From Stipa capillata (taxonomy: Eukaryota; Streptophyta; Magnoliopsida; Poales; Poaceae), in assembly GCA_019208055.1 (NCBI GenBank), contig JAGXJF010000303.1, positions 124,001 through 188,000 of the forward strand: a stretch of 64,000 bases of DNA. The letters run 5' to 3'. How positions within the stretch are numbered: position 1 is the first letter of the stretch; the number at the start of each line of letters is the position of its first letter. This document shows, one piece after another, positions 36,289-49,411 of the stretch. The notes beneath the pieces are model-generated. The model was not told the origin of the DNA, did no database searches, and worked only from the letters and a program-made list of their open reading frames with translations. A program made the position numbers and the translations under genes.

Positions 36289-37623
36289 TTTATTATAAAA
36301 TTAATATAAAGTTAGCCGATAAGCTATATAAACATGAAAAAGAATTACATATGACATAATTTATTATTAAATCGTTAATTCTCTATTAATTCAATTTAAA
36401 AATCTGACACCTATAGTTGCAGCAAAGACCACGATACAGCTTGTTACATGAAAAGAGACTAATTTTCTTTTCAAAACACAATCAACATCCGAGAAGACGC
36501 GTCGATCCGTCCGTGCCGCTGTCCACCGATGCGAGCCTACACGCACCGTTTCCATCGAGAAACGCATGTCCGCGCCGGGACCGCGAACCGCCACAAGTTG
36601 TTGGGCTGTCACCGCCGCTGTATCACCGAGCGTTGCCGGTCACGGCGGCTCCACGACGCGTCTCTTTGTTGCCGATCGCGTGCGCGAGGCCGAGTGAACC
36701 ACGCGGAGTCGCGCGTCTCCCGCCCGCGGCGGCGGCGGCGGCAGCGCTTGCACCATGCCGAACAGCCTGCCGTCGGTTACACTCGCGGCACTGTGTTCCA
36801 CCATGTATATTCTGTATTGCTGGCATTGCGAGGCGTGAAAAGCCAAAATGCACTATTCTTCTTTGGCAAGCCGAATGCTCTGAATCTTAGAGGTGGCATT
36901 TTCTCATTCCTGTCTTTTGGGTTCAGTACCTCCTAATTTGGCTGTGAACGAAAAGCACCCCGTTTCAGTATCAACGGCATCACATCAGACGTCACGATCG
37001 AAAGGCTTGAGATTCTACATTCAGGTCAGAATAAGGAAAACGTGGGCGCACAAATAGAACTCCCATGAGAATATGGGACATTTCAGAGGAAGTCCCTGTA
37101 GGTCGCAGGTTGCAGAAGGGCGCGTCAGATGAATTGACACAGCCGAATGGTAGGTACTCGGGATCACGTCTGAACTGAAAAGTTACAGCAGATTTCAGTG
37201 CCGATTGTGTCTACAGATTATGCAAGAGGAGGCATAACGAAACAAGTGAGGCAACCAATATAAGTTTACATGATTTCTGCACCAATGAAAACCTCTGTAC
37301 ATGTTGCACGGTTAACATTACGGTCGCGACTCCGGATATCCTTCCTTTCCTTCTTTATCCTAACATTGACTCCTAATACAGCATTCACATTAAGCCAGAT
37401 CACCCTTAAAATTATAGCCATTTGAGTTATTAGGATTCCTTATAATCGTTAGGTTTAAATCTCTCCACACCGCGATCAAAAGACCATGACGAGTTAAGAG
37501 TTAAAACCGGACTGCACAAAACTACTCGTGCCAAGCGGCGCGTCCATACAGAACGAGGCGACCCTCCGCCAGTCCCCCTAACCCATCGTACTGCACTGAT
37601 AGTTGAAGCAATGCAGGAAGATA
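36289..37623. other. Unassigned intergenic DNA
   Basis: A GC-rich part (36490-36790) is open in several frames without a recognisable product. The rest has no signal. Confidence 0.3.
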
Positions 37624-37625
37624 TA

Positions 37626-37858
37626 CTCCCTCCATTCATAATGTAACATATTTTGATTGATCAACATAAAACTTTGATTATCAATTATTCTATCAATATA
37701 TAGTTCATGTGATACAAAGTCACAATCATAAGTATTTTTGAATATGAATCTAATCATAGCAATTTTATACAACATAAATCACATAATAATAGAGTAATTG
37801 TTGGTCAAATCTTGTCTTAACTAATGAAAATACATCTTACATTATAAGATGAAAGGAG
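37626..37858. mobile_element. Stowaway MITE (Tc1/mariner-derived)
   Basis: The left end CTCCCTCCATTCATAATGTA pairs with the inverted right end CTCCTTTCATCTTATAATGTA. TA flanks both sides. The 233-bp AT-rich body and CTCCCTCC end are diagnostic of Stowaway. Confidence 0.92.
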
Positions 37859-37860
37859 TA

Positions 37861-39062
37861 TATGGCACAATAAACACGTGATTAAAGGAACAATTAATAA
37901 TAGTTGTGGTGATTCCGGACATGGACATGATGCTCGCTCTAACTTTGCACATCTGGGCGAAGGGGCTTCATTGCACTCGGCGGTGGACAACACCGACATG
38001 TCCGCCATAGAATGCTTCCACGGAGCTTCTTCGTGATGGACCACGGCATGGCATACGAGATCCGATGCTACAGTGGGAATGCCACTGTGATAGGTTACTA
38101 TAGAAACAATGTTTTCTACTGTAGGCTTGCGCAATGTTATTTATTGTAGTATTAGATCTTTGTCGTTCCTCTTGGTCCAACGGTTGAGATTCGCTCGAAG
38201 TCTACTGCTCATATATTCCTTTATCTTTAAGTCAGAGAGGATCCAAATCCTTGGATCCATAAAGGGTTCTCGATAGGAACTAGCTAGGCCTTACTTAGTT
38301 GGATGGTGTAGTCGGTGTACAATCTCATCACTCAAGTTCAAGTTCTCTCGTCTTGAATTTAGAGGCCTCTGCTCCTTTACACATAGAACGTGCAGTTGAT
38401 GTTCCCTCTTTGCCACACCTAGAGGCGAAGCTAGGAAAGAAATCATTGGTGTCAATCTTGTAAGTATATTGGTGTCATTGCATACTTTTAAGTCTTCTGT
38501 TATTTTAAAGAAGATTAGCAGGAAATCATTGGTACCATTTGACCCCAGTGGCACTATATATGTTGGATCCGGCTCTAGCCACACCGACTCCCTAAATTAG
38601 CCTTGTGTCTATACGATGGGATTGTGGTTTGCTGAAACACCGATAAACAAAACAAAATGGATTGAGTATGCATTGCTCATTCCACATGTAGATGCTTGGG
38701 AGTCGTAATCATGACAAACAAAGCAAAGCTGTTGCGCATACGTATGCTTTGCTTTAATTGACCAAGTATAGTAGAATTTTGAAAAAGGCACTTAGATCCT
38801 ATCAATCTCCAAATATAATTTTGTTCCATGATTCCTATCATCACCACTTTCATCACTCATATTTCTCTCTCTCCTCCTAACTTCCACTGCCCTTCACATG
38901 TCCCCCCTCCCCACAATTTAAGCACCACCACTCCCACCCCCCAAACCACCAACACAGAACACTTGCAACAACACCTTCTTAGTTCTTCATCATCATATCA
39001 TCCTCTCAATATATAGCTACTTGCAAATTAACCCAAGAGAAGAAGCTAGCCTAGCAAGAGTC
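37861..39062. other. Upstream flank of the YUCCA pseudogene
   Basis: No coding signal. From about 38830 the sequence is pyrimidine-rich (TTTCTCTCTCTCCTCC), as in a 5' leader. A TATA-like AATATATAG at about 39007 is close to the start codon. Confidence 0.35.
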
Positions 39063-40317
39063 ATGGTGCTTCTCCCTACTGATCGCATGGACAGCCTCAT
39101 CTCCCCGCGGTGCGTGTGGGTGAACGGCTCCATCATCGTCGGCGCCGGCCCGTCGGGGCTTGCCGTGGCGGCCAGCCTCCGGGAGCAAGAGGTGCCGTAC
39201 GTGGTGCTGGAGCGCGAGGATGGCATCGCCTCGCTGTGGAAGAAGCGCACGTACGACCGCCTCAAGCTCCACCTCCCCAAGCAGTTCTGCGAGCTGCCCC
39301 GCATGCCCTTCCCGGAGAACTACCCGATGTACCCCACCCGCCGCCAGTTCATCGACTACCTCGAGACCTACGCCGCCAAGTTCGGCATCAAGCCGGAGTT
39401 CGGCAGCACCGTGCAGTTGGCGCGCTACGACGAGACCTCTGGCCTGTGGCGGGTGCGCTCGTCCCCGGCAGACCGCGCCGAGATGGAGTATGTTGGCCGC
39501 TGGCTCGTGGTAGCCACCGGCGAGAACGCCGAGAACGTCATCCCGGACATCCCGGGCCTGGCGGCCTTCGGCGGCGAGGTGACCCACGTCAGCGAGTACA
39601 AGTCCGGCGAGTCGTACCGCGGCAAGCGCGTGCTCGTCGTCGGCTGCGGCAACTCTGGAATGGAGGTCTCCCTCGACCTCTGCGACCACGGCGCGCTCCC
39701 GTCCATGGTGGTCCGCGACGCCGTGCACGTGCTCCCCCGCGAGGTGCTCGGCAAGTCCACCTTCGAGCTCGCTACCCTCCTCATGGCGTAGCTCCCGCTC
39801 TGGCTCGTCGACAAGATCATGGTCTTCCTCTCCTGGCTCATCCTCGGCAACCTCGCCCGCTTCGGCATCCGGCGGCCGGCCATCGGCCCGCTCACCCTCA
39901 AGAACACGTACGGCCGCAACCCCGTGCTTGACAACGGCGTGCTCGCCAGGATTAGGTCCGGCGACAGCACCGTCGTGCCAGGGGTCACCCACTTCACCAC
40001 GACCCGCGCCGAGCTCACCGACGGCACCGCCCTGGACATCGACGCCGTGGTGATGACCACCGGGTACCGCAGCAACGTGCCGCAGTGGCTGCAGGGCACC
40101 GGCTTCGGCAAGGACGGGTACCTCAAGACGTCGTTCCCCAACGGGTGGAAGGGGGCTCTATTCCGTGGGGTTCACCAGCTGGGGGCTCTCCGGCGCCTTC
40201 GCCGACGCCGTGCGCATTGGCAAGGACCTCGGGCAGGTGTGGAAAGAGGAGACCAAGCCCAGAAAGAGGGCCGGGGCGTGCCAGAGGAGGTGCCTCTCGG
40301 CCGAAAAGTTATATTAG
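39063..40317 (+). pseudogene. YUCCA-type flavin monooxygenase, broken
   Basis: YUCCA enzymes oxidise indole-3-pyruvate to indole-3-acetic acid, the last step of the main auxin pathway, using FAD and NADPH. The frame from the ATG at 39063 (MVLLPTDRMDS) shows the FAD site GAGPSG near residue 24, RLKLHLPKQFCELPRMPFP, the ATGENAE motif, and the NADPH site GCGNSG near residue 198. At 39789-39791 a TAG replaces what is probably a tryptophan codon (TGG) before LPLWLVDK. The same frame then stays open with family sequence (YRSNVPQWL) to about 40153. There a deletion changes frame: GLYSVGF through GKDLGQVW continues in another frame to TAG at 40315. No introns are visible, although many YUCCA genes have them. 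Strong third-position GC is typical of grass genes. The final family helix is also divergent. A sequencing error could explain one lesion but hardly both. Confidence 0.88.
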
Positions 40318-41520
40318 TGAACAAACATATATAGATTACGATACGATCCTTCTACTCCTGATCTCATTGGTACTAACATAAATGGGTAATCTGTATGCTG
40401 AGATACTAACAGGAGAAAAATTAAGGAAAAGGAATAATCAGTTGGGTTTAAGATTAGCCGACTAGGCCACATGGAAAATACAGTGGGATCAATACTATAT
40501 GTGCAGATGGAATCTCTCCCTCCATCTCAGCCGTCCACTTTGTTGCCGGTGTACGTGGCGCATATCCATCAATCTGCGTCACTTGCATTAGTGCTGGGTT
40601 AGTGAGCTCTTGTCCTTTTCACATGGATTTGTGCTGGTCAAAGGTAACCCAACGTGGTAGTGTGATCTTATGCAAGATTTGGACCGAGGAATCATTCTCT
40701 TCTGGAAAATGGAGAGATATGTTTGATGTGTTGTTGCAATCGGGACAGGGAGAATGCTGTTGCTTTTGCTGTGTTTTGTTTCCGTATAGTATCCTGAATT
40801 AAAGAGAGACAAGGAAGTTTTATCACATCTTCTGATAAACGAGCGCACTGTTGGAAGTTCATAGAATCCATGAAGTCCACACAAACATGCAAGCTACAGA
40901 CATGTGCATCATCGTGCATTATGTAAGTTCTGAGTTTATCTATAAAATGTATATTTTTCTAAAACGATCTCGCAAAAGATAGATCCGAATTTATCAATCG
41001 GAGTACTTTTCGTGTATATATATCTTAACTTGCCACATACCCAACACAGTTTTTAGACTATTTACATTCTCAATCCTTGGTACCTTACATGCAACTTCCC
41101 AAGCAAATTACATGATATCCTATTCAAAGTTTCAATATTTCTCAAACAATAGGAGGTGCAGGGAGGGTGTGATATATATCTTAGAAGGAAGCATCATCCT
41201 AAAGATCTATTGATGCGACGAAGACAATAGTCGTCAATTATGTTCAAATCTTATTGTAAAAAAGTTTACCTTGAAATCGAGAAAGAAAAGAGGCCATTAA
41301 ATCAAGTAGTAGAAGCTACGACTAAATAAATTTATCAGTTTATGCACTACAATAAAACAATAAGACAGTGTATTGTATGCACAACTTTTATGTCAACGGT
41401 TATATTTGTGATATATACAATGCTTTAGATTTATTCTCACATGCTACGACTAAATATTTTATTCGCTCAGAATTTTTCAGCTAATTACAATACAAACATT
41501 ACTAAATAATGTCTAAATAT
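40318..41520. other. Intergenic DNA, AT-rich; includes body of a Helitron-like element
   Basis: No gene was found. The right part leads into the Helitron-type terminus at 41522-41550. The 5' end of that element was not located. Confidence 0.35.
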
Positions 41521-41521
41521 T

Positions 41522-41550
41522 CCCGCAGCATCGTGCGGGTACGACACTAG
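41522..41550 (+). mobile_element. Helitron 3' terminus
   Basis: CCCGCA and TGCGGG form a six-pair stem around GCATCG. Eleven bases later the element ends in CTAG followed by T. This hairpin-spacer-CTRR layout with insertion before T is the Helitron hallmark. Confidence 0.65.
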
Positions 41551-41758
41551 TTGTTCATAATATACATGCCGACTTCCCCAACCAGGGGCAGGTGGCGATA
41601 CCCTACATCTGACTGAATGCTCCTTCTGTTGCATTGTATGACACAGCCTGCAGCACGCCATGGCATGTACGGTTGCAATCTAAAACCAAGGTAGTTTGCT
41701 CTTAAATGAATCCAGAGCCAGGCTGCAAAGATTAAAAAAAATTCCTCAGTTACTTAGC

Positions 41759-44700
41759 TCATGTCACAATACATTCCCTGGGATCAGAGTTCGATCTCTG
41801 GTTCCTGTTGGCATCACCAGGCCCAATGAAGAAAGCCTCATCATCATCACTTGCGAAATCTGCAGCAGATGGTTCATGCTCTGTGTGTGATTCAGATTGT
41901 CTCCTATGCAACCTCAACACATGCATGATGACGTCAGGTGAAAGTGTCACTTCTGCTCGCGAAGCATTGACTTCTCTCCCCCGGTCATTAGAAGCTATTA
42001 TCTGTTATAGAACACATTTAAAAAAAACAAAAAGAATGTAATGGATAAGTGCAATTCCATGGTCACTTGTGTATGTCGACAACTAACCTGCTTTGCATTT
42101 TTAGGCAATGACATCACTTTGTTTGATGCAGGTGTCCAAATCTTGACAGTTCTGTCAATCCCACTAGTAGCTAGGAATGGAAAATGCGGATGAGGTTCGA
42201 CGCAGTTAACTACATTTTTGTCACCATGCATCACCCTCATTAATTCACCTCCCTTCTTCCTCCAAATGAATACATGACCACAATCTGATCCGCTCAGAAC
42301 ATATTCATCGTTCGGTCCAAAGAAACTGACTCCTTTAACAGTTCGGAAATTTCTGTGACCTGAGTATGCTTGTGGCTGCTCAAGCTTGTCCAAAAGCTCT
42401 GGCTGTGCTGATTCAGGATTTGGACCAAGACCCATATTGTTTTGGAACAAATAGATAAGCTCGTCATTGTATGAGACAAGTATCTCCCTAGCATAGGAGT
42501 ATGCTATACCAGTGATGTGGACCTTCCCACCCATAAGAAGGTGCTTAGGGCAGAAGGTATCTACAGGCTGGTTCATGTTACTTGAAGCATCCAGCTGTAT
42601 TCTCCTCATGTCATATGACCGTACATATTCATCAGAACCACCAATTGAAAAATAATTAGGATTCTGCGGGTCAATGGCAATGGTATTCAGTCTGACACGC
42701 CGTCTGCTATTTGAGAATGAATAGCAGGTGAAAAGCTTCGTTGGTGATTCACTTCGTAAGTCAAACTGTAAAAAGAAATGACTAATCACTAAAACCAATA
42801 TTATAATACCAGATAATGAATCAGTGACATACATGTTGTACCAAGCCATCCTCCCCACAACTGTAAAATATGTGAGGACTTCCCGGTTCAAGAGCCAGCT
42901 TATGCACACGATCATCATGTGTTCCGATTTGTTTGGTTGTGACTTCAGACGCTTCAGAGCCCTCCTTCAGTTGTCCCACTCTAACCTTTAAAAGAAATGG
43001 GGTGATTAAATTTCGATCTTATAGCAACGAATAGAGAAGTAATAATGTTGTTAATGTGTCTGCCTGATGTTTTAGTATGGAGTACAGGCAGCTGATAGCC
43101 AGAAAAATCATTCCAATATAACCAATAATGGAAACAACAAAGCAGCCAAATCGGCACATGTAAGCATTTGGGCTAAGGAGTTATATGGTGTTATTTTACT
43201 AATTATTTCCGCAATCACATTTTGATTCTATATGACGCCACTTTTTGAAGGCACTGCTCTGTAAGGACAAAAGAGAATCTCATCGCTGAACCCCGAGCTA
43301 AAATGACAGTATACTATATTTGCCTTCTTATTTGTTGGTGCAGGGACATGCCAATGCAGATAAGGATACATGGTCATACGTGATAAAAGTAGTCAATGAC
43401 AATAAGCCATGACCTAGGTTACACCTTACCGTACAATTTACAAAAAAGAAAGGAAGAAGAAGTTAGAAGCATAGAACTAAATCATGAGAAGCTTATCATA
43501 GTATTCAAACACTTCAGTCAGTTAGTTAAACTTACCATGCTGATGGGTTGATACCCCACACAGAAAAACAATATTGTCTTTTCGCCTAGTAATTTAATAT
43601 GACAGCCAGTACAATGGCTTGAATCTTTACATAGAGTTCATGTACCACGAAACAAGTCATTGTACAGTCGTACATCTTGAGATTGTAATAATGTTTCTTA
43701 AGATTGCTACATCTTGTGGGAACATAAAAAGTGCTACATGCAGACATGCTTATGGGAATAGTTGTGAATTTCTGACATAGTGATGCTAATACTGCAAGCA
43801 TAAAACTCAAGGGTGGTTAGAGACAGACCTGACCATCAGCAGCAACAGTTACAATGGTGCTATCATCTGTAAATGGCATCACACGAGCATGGAAGACATT
43901 CTCTTGATGGCCCGAAGGGTAAACTAGCCTTTTGGTTTTAGCAAGCCAGTCCCATAGTATGATATCCGTGTCGTCTGAACCAGACACAAGCAGGTCACCA
44001 GCAGGATTGAAGCTTACAGTATTAACGCAGCCATTATGACCTCGCAACTTTCCATACTGATTCATCCGCATGACTAGGCTCTATTCACATGGAGAAAATG
44101 AAAATGGTAACCAGTCAACATCAAATGTAAGAACAGCAGCTGCTGCCAACAGAGTTATGAAACTCCAAATTATCGAAATATCATCTTCACAACGTCTGTA
44201 CCTGAACTCCGAATTCCCAAAGGATCATGCATATACTTGCACCAACTAAGTCATAAAAATACATTTTTCAACATGAACACGATAACTAACAAGTGAAACT
44301 AGGTAACTACTAGAGATTAAACTTTAGTAACATACATAAAAAACATTGCTCCAGTTCACTAGCAATAGAGCAAAATAATTCAAACAAGTTCATCGGTATG
44401 GCTGTATTTAATCCATGGACACTGACACTGATGACTTCGTATCGATAAGCTCAGAGATTTGACCTTTATAGAACAAACTACGTAAAGCCCACAAACTGGA
44501 CCGATACAACCAAATCACATCAAAAGAAATACGACCCACCTATCGTATTAAACCCCACCGACAGAAATATGCAGCACGTACACATTCCGTATTCCCTAAC
44601 GACACCCACCAGACAGACATGCTCGAGAACCCGAAAACATCTAAAATTGGAAGGGTGCCAAGAAAAAATAACAGAGAAAGGAGCACCTCGGAGCCGCTGA

Positions 44701-44806
44701 TTCGGCCCGAGGAGGCGCGGGGGCTGGATGAGCCGATCTCCCGTCTGCCGACCTCGAAGAAGCAGCTAGGCGTCCGGCGACCAGCGGCCTCGCCGACAAG
44801 GGACAT
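41759..44806 (-). CDS. DCAF8-like WD40 protein (DDB1-CUL4 substrate receptor candidate), five coding exons
   Basis: On the minus strand the coding exons are 44806-44687, 44080-43829, 42985-42833, 42765-42088 and 42001-41759. All introns are GT-AG, the frame is unbroken, and the product is 481 residues. After a basic N-terminus the WD repeats begin (LRGHNGCVNTVSFN; SGSDDTDIILWDW, residues 72-85). They continue through GTHDDRVHKLALEP, NYFSIGGSDEYVRSYDMR, ITGIAYSYAREILVSYND, GPNDEYVLSGSDCGHVFIW and LATSGIDRTVKIW. HFDLR (residues 175-179, across an exon junction) and YDMR fit the D-x-R core used to bind DDB1. The tail is acidic (SDDDEAFF). This order matches the DCAF8/WDR42 family, whose members recruit targets to CUL4 ubiquitin ligases in the nucleus. 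Plant targets are not known to me. The start is the only ATG joining cleanly to exon 2. The gene appears intact. Confidence 0.9.
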
Positions 44807-47425
44807 GGTGAGCGGTGGAATAGGAGAAGAGAGGCGGTGCCCGAGAGGGGAGGGGATTTGCCAGGGTTTTAACGGGTAGGCCTGCCGCCTGCGTGCACCT
44901 CGGGTGATGTTTCTGGGGCTTGGACGACCCTTCACATCACATGGTTTTACTTTTCTTTGTCTGCTTGGGACTTCGGTTTTTCTTTTAGAGAAAAATATCT
45001 AATTTGATTCTGCGCCCAAGTTTCTATATAGGCAACCACGGCACCAGCAATAGAGTCATAATACTCCATCATTAGTTGCTCAACGAAAAGAAAGTATATG
45101 GAAGTTGTTTACTTCAGTAAGAACTGCTACATGTAGATTTAAGGACCACATGTCCTTTTTTCATGCATTTTCATGAGAATTTATAATCTATTTATTTACT
45201 GATGCAAAGGTTTTATAATCTAAGATGTGCTTGAAACAAAGGTTTTATAATTTAAGGTCTGCAGCAAGCACTACACGACGCATATTTTGCTTTCTAAAAT
45301 TTCTTGCGGCTTTAGGGTAACTAGAAGACCTCATGTGGTGGCACATCAGGTGTTGGCATAAGATTACATTCTCCTCGGTGGTAGTTCTAGTATGTAGTTA
45401 AGTGGTAATTATTGTGAATAGCAATTAGAGAATTTTTTTAATGTGAATCGACATGTACACATACAACTGTACCTACAAATCACATTTTTAATATATTTCA
45501 ACTGTATGCTACAATTTCATATATCCAGCAAATGGACATGAAAACCCTCCTTAATTGATGGACCTCTATTTCAAACTTTTATTTATGAATTTATGTAATA
45601 TACTTTTACTCAGCTATTCTCTCTGAAATTAAAATATCAAATAAACTTTGCATCACATAAGATTTTTATAATTTAATCAAAAGATGTTATATAAAAATAA
45701 ATAAACCCAAATTTTCATGTTTATTTAAATTGGATTTGAAGTATTTTTAGAAACTTATATTCGAATAAAAATGTAAATCCACTTATATTTAAATATGGGG
45801 CAGGGTTGATAGGCCTAGCCCGTTTAACCGGCCCATTTGGCCCAACCCAACTAGGATTAACCCTAGCTGACCCCCTCTCTCATCTCCCTCTCTTCCCCAC
45901 ACCATCTTGTAGCCAATGCCACCCCTTATCCATATTCCGGCCCTAAAAATCGCTGCCGCCTCCTAACCCGGTTTCGGTCATCATCACCAGTAGACCATGT
46001 CGTCAACCACACCACCGGTAGACCACGCTGTTAGCCGCTGCTGTCCTCCCCTCTGGTGGCTCCGATCATGCACTGCCACGACACCTTTCCGCCCCAGCCG
46101 CTGCCGCCGCCACGAACCTAGGGTTTGGGAGCTTGGACCCTGTCAGCCGCCAGTGTTGCCAATGGCGATGGTGGGGGAACAGCTCGTACGGTGCCCGGGG
46201 ACTCGATGATGCCGGTGTCTCCTCCTGTATCCATGGTGAATGCGCCTCTTTGCCTCCCTACGTCATGTGCTGGCGAGCTGTTTGCTAGCTGGTCACAATC
46301 TGCTTCCTTGCCCAGTTGTTCCCTTAGCGACAGTGATGGTGTTTGCACCGGTATGGAGTGGGCCAGCTCCAACGCATCGTCAGCTGCTCACGGCATCTGA
46401 TTGGTGGAGTCCTGATACCCGTTGTAGTGGAGGGCCCCTCCATCGGGTGCCCCCTCCTTGTTTCCCTCGCCAGTGTTGAGTATATATGTACTTTGTCCAG
46501 CGGCTCCTTTCTCCCCTCTCCTTTTTTCTCCGGTTTCTTGGTATGCCAGCACGAGAATGTTGGCCCTTAGGTGAAAGACCTTTATCAGTTATATGTATGT
46601 TTGTTTCCCCGTCGATTCCTTTTTCCCCTTCCCTTCTTACTTAGTTTCTTAGTTTCACCATTGCAAGTTTTGCTGCCCTTCAGGGGAAGGATTTGACTGA
46701 TTTTTGCCCACTAAAAGGATGGTTGGATCTTCGGTGCATAGATCCCTGTTTGTTTTTGCTGCTTCAATTCCTTTGTGCATGTTTGTTTTGTGGTAGAAGG
46801 CATGGTGGTGTGTGGCTTCCATTGATGCTTGTATTTGTGTGCACGACTGACCTGGAAACACAAGTTCAGGCATTTGGAATTGGTCGTATACATGACTGCC
46901 TAATAATAATAAAAAATATAAGAACAAGATGATTAGTTAAGTTCCCTGGTAGGAATGAAGTGCCATACTGAAAAATCATTGCATTATTGGGTCGTTATCC
47001 TTCGTTCTGTAGATAACTACTGCTTTGCTTGTAGATGTGAAGTTGGTTAGCTTGCACATGTGAGGCGTACAGTGCGAGGTATTTTTTTCCATCTTTTTGA
47101 TTTTCTTGGTCGTTTTGTTCTTCCTTCTCTCCGTTTAATTGGATTGTTGTTTGTTCATTTTGTAGATCGTTGGGTTAGTGGGTTGGTATGAGTGACAATT
47201 TGGGCGCGTCGTGCTCGCCGCAGTTGCGTCATTGACATGAGGTGTCTTCTTCAACGACAGAAAGCTAGAGAACTAGGGGAACTCATGCTGACCTGGCCGA
47301 GCGACAGACGAGGGGCGACAACAAGCAACCGAGCAAAACCGTTGCGCACAGGGAAACCCTGGTTATAATCGAGGGCAACTGGATGGACGAGGTTCCCATC
47401 GAGAGGGCCAGGTCACAAGGACAAA
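44807..47425. other. Intergenic region left of the retrotransposon cluster
   Basis: Begins with the DCAF8-like promoter and leader (read leftward), then AT-rich DNA to 45800. 45850-46600 is GC-rich with short frames open on both strands (for example 46125-46400) but no family match. It may be the leader of an old LTR or LINE. No gene called. Confidence 0.3.
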
Positions 47426-48917
47426 TGAAAGGACTAAGGCAATCGACAGGAGGGGGGTGAATAGGAGATCATTAGAATTTTATCCCAAAATTAATTCCTA
47501 TGCAAGTAATTCTATGTTCTCTAAGAAACCCTGGGCAAAACCTATCATGCTAGTAATCAAAACAAGCTAAGGGAAAAGCTCAGCACTAGTATGTAAGCTA
47601 GAAGACAACACCCAAAGCAAGCTAGTAATAAGTATGAGTGAAAAGCAAGTAGGAAGGTATGGAGAGAGACAACCACAGGGGAGACACAAAGAATTGTTGT
47701 TGAAGTTCGGATTCTGTGAGAAATTCTACGTCTCCGTTGAGGAATCTTGATCCAAAGATCAAATCCGGGGTCACATCATGCTCTTCCCTCAAGAAGCTTG
47801 CCAGCGTGAAGCTTCCCTTTTCTTGCGAAAGCTCTTCACTTTACGGTACGCGAGCTCCAAACCTTCATAAACTCTTGAGGCTCTTCACGATCTTCTTGAA
47901 AGGTTGACTAAGAGATGCCAATCTCCAAGGATAACATGCTGCAATTGATTTGGCTTGGAGATGAACTCTCGCTTGGTGCTCAACTATGGCTGAACTTCTC
48001 TCTCTCAAAGATTTCCTCATAAGGACTAAAGCTAGGGCTGGAAGAACTATGAGAATGCACCCAGTTGGTCATGCAAGGAGGCTTGCAGTTTATATAGCCA
48101 ACCCCTTAAAACTAGTTGTTAGTGCAAAAGCTGAGATTCTCGAAACTTACGATATGAAATTTGGGGGTTCTGATGGTTCAAAACAACGGCTACTTTGGCT
48201 GTCTAACAATGGGTCTCAGAACTTCCAATAAGAATTTGAGGTTCTGACTTTCAGAGCATCGCGGATAGAAGCAGATGTTGGTAGTTCTTACTTTGAAACC
48301 AGACCCTTCAGGAATTTGGATAACCTCAATGAAACGTAGACAAAATTGATTCCCTGAGGTTCTGACAAAGCACTCGAAGCTTCTAAGATTTCAAATGACC
48401 TAAACCGAGGAAAACATAATGCATTCTCAGAGGTTCTGACATTCTGACTCAGATGTTCATAGATTTCAAGGATAAGTCCAAAACAGATTTTCAGAGGTTT
48501 CAAAAATTTCTGGCATCTCTGACTTTCAAGGCAGAAAAACTTAGGTGTTAGAGGAACGAAACTTGGAGGTTTTGGAAAATCTTAGAGGTTTTGACACCTA
48601 GAAAAAAAACAGACATGAAGGGAAATTCAAAGGATCCGAGTTCCTTAATAGTACGACTCTCCCTAAACTCAATGTGATTCCTCGAACCACTAAAAGAGCT
48701 AGAAAAATATCCCTAACCTTTGTTTCTTTGAGTTGTCTTTCCATAGAACTTTCTAGGGGTCGCCAACGCTGGTTTTACCACTGCTTTTGGGACTAAATAC
48801 CTGATCACACCTGATGCACACATTAATCTTTTAATCGTTTTGTCATTACTCATCAAAACCCACTTAGAGGGTCAAGATACACTTTTAATCTCCCTCTTTT
48901 TGGTGATTGATAAAAAC
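47426..48917 (-). mobile_element. Probable Copia (SIRE/Opie-like) LTR
   Basis: On the minus strand the segment opens with TATCAATCACCAAAAAGAGG and runs to TTCACCCCCCTCC followed by TCCTTTCA. These are phrases I associate with SIRE/Opie-type LTRs of grasses. The first bases are mutated, so ends are approximate and no target duplication was found. Confidence 0.45.
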
Positions 48918-49411
48918 CTAATTAAAGCTTCGACATTGGATATAAAGAGTGTTTTTTGGGTCCTATGGTATACAGTGAGCTCCTCCTAGAGATTTGCAAA
49001 TGCATATATTAGGTAGAAGTATAAAGAGCTCCCCCTATATCTTAGGATCGATGGGCATGCATAGTGTACAGTTTAGCATATTAGTAAAGAACTATGCATG
49101 ATAAGGTGATCATAGCATAAGCATGGCATGGCATATGTAAATTATGATAAGACACAAACAACCATGTAAAATGGAGCAAAAAGAAATAAACATCCATGCT
49201 AAGCACATGTAACTACCCAAACTCTCAAAAGTGAGCTCTATAGTCCCCCACCCACCCCCTTGGCATCATGACACCGAAAAAGGGAAAGAATGCTATGAAA
49301 CAGAGCTCTAGACTATCGAACCCTGCTCAGTCGATGAAGAAGGCACAGAAGCGGTGATGATCAGTGTAGTGGTTGTCATGGCAGGTGAAGTTGGTGTAGC
49401 CATAGGTGCTG
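48918..49411 (-). other. Internal non-coding part of the Copia-LTR element
   Basis: The minus strand carries GGGGGAGCTC-type purine-rich sequence and no domain. It links the LTR with the ORF fragments to the right. Confidence 0.35.

Noticed and set aside
39051..39992. Long minus-strand frame (313 codons) and a plus-strand frame at 39110-39931
   Set aside because: Both lie over the YUCCA sequence and owe their openness to its high GC content. Their translations have no family resemblance.
35843..41550. A single 5.7-kb Helitron carrying the YUCCA copy
   Set aside because: Only the 3' terminus is convincing. The proposed 5' end is equally well used by a short element ending at 36288, and the YUCCA copy has a leader-like upstream region of its own.
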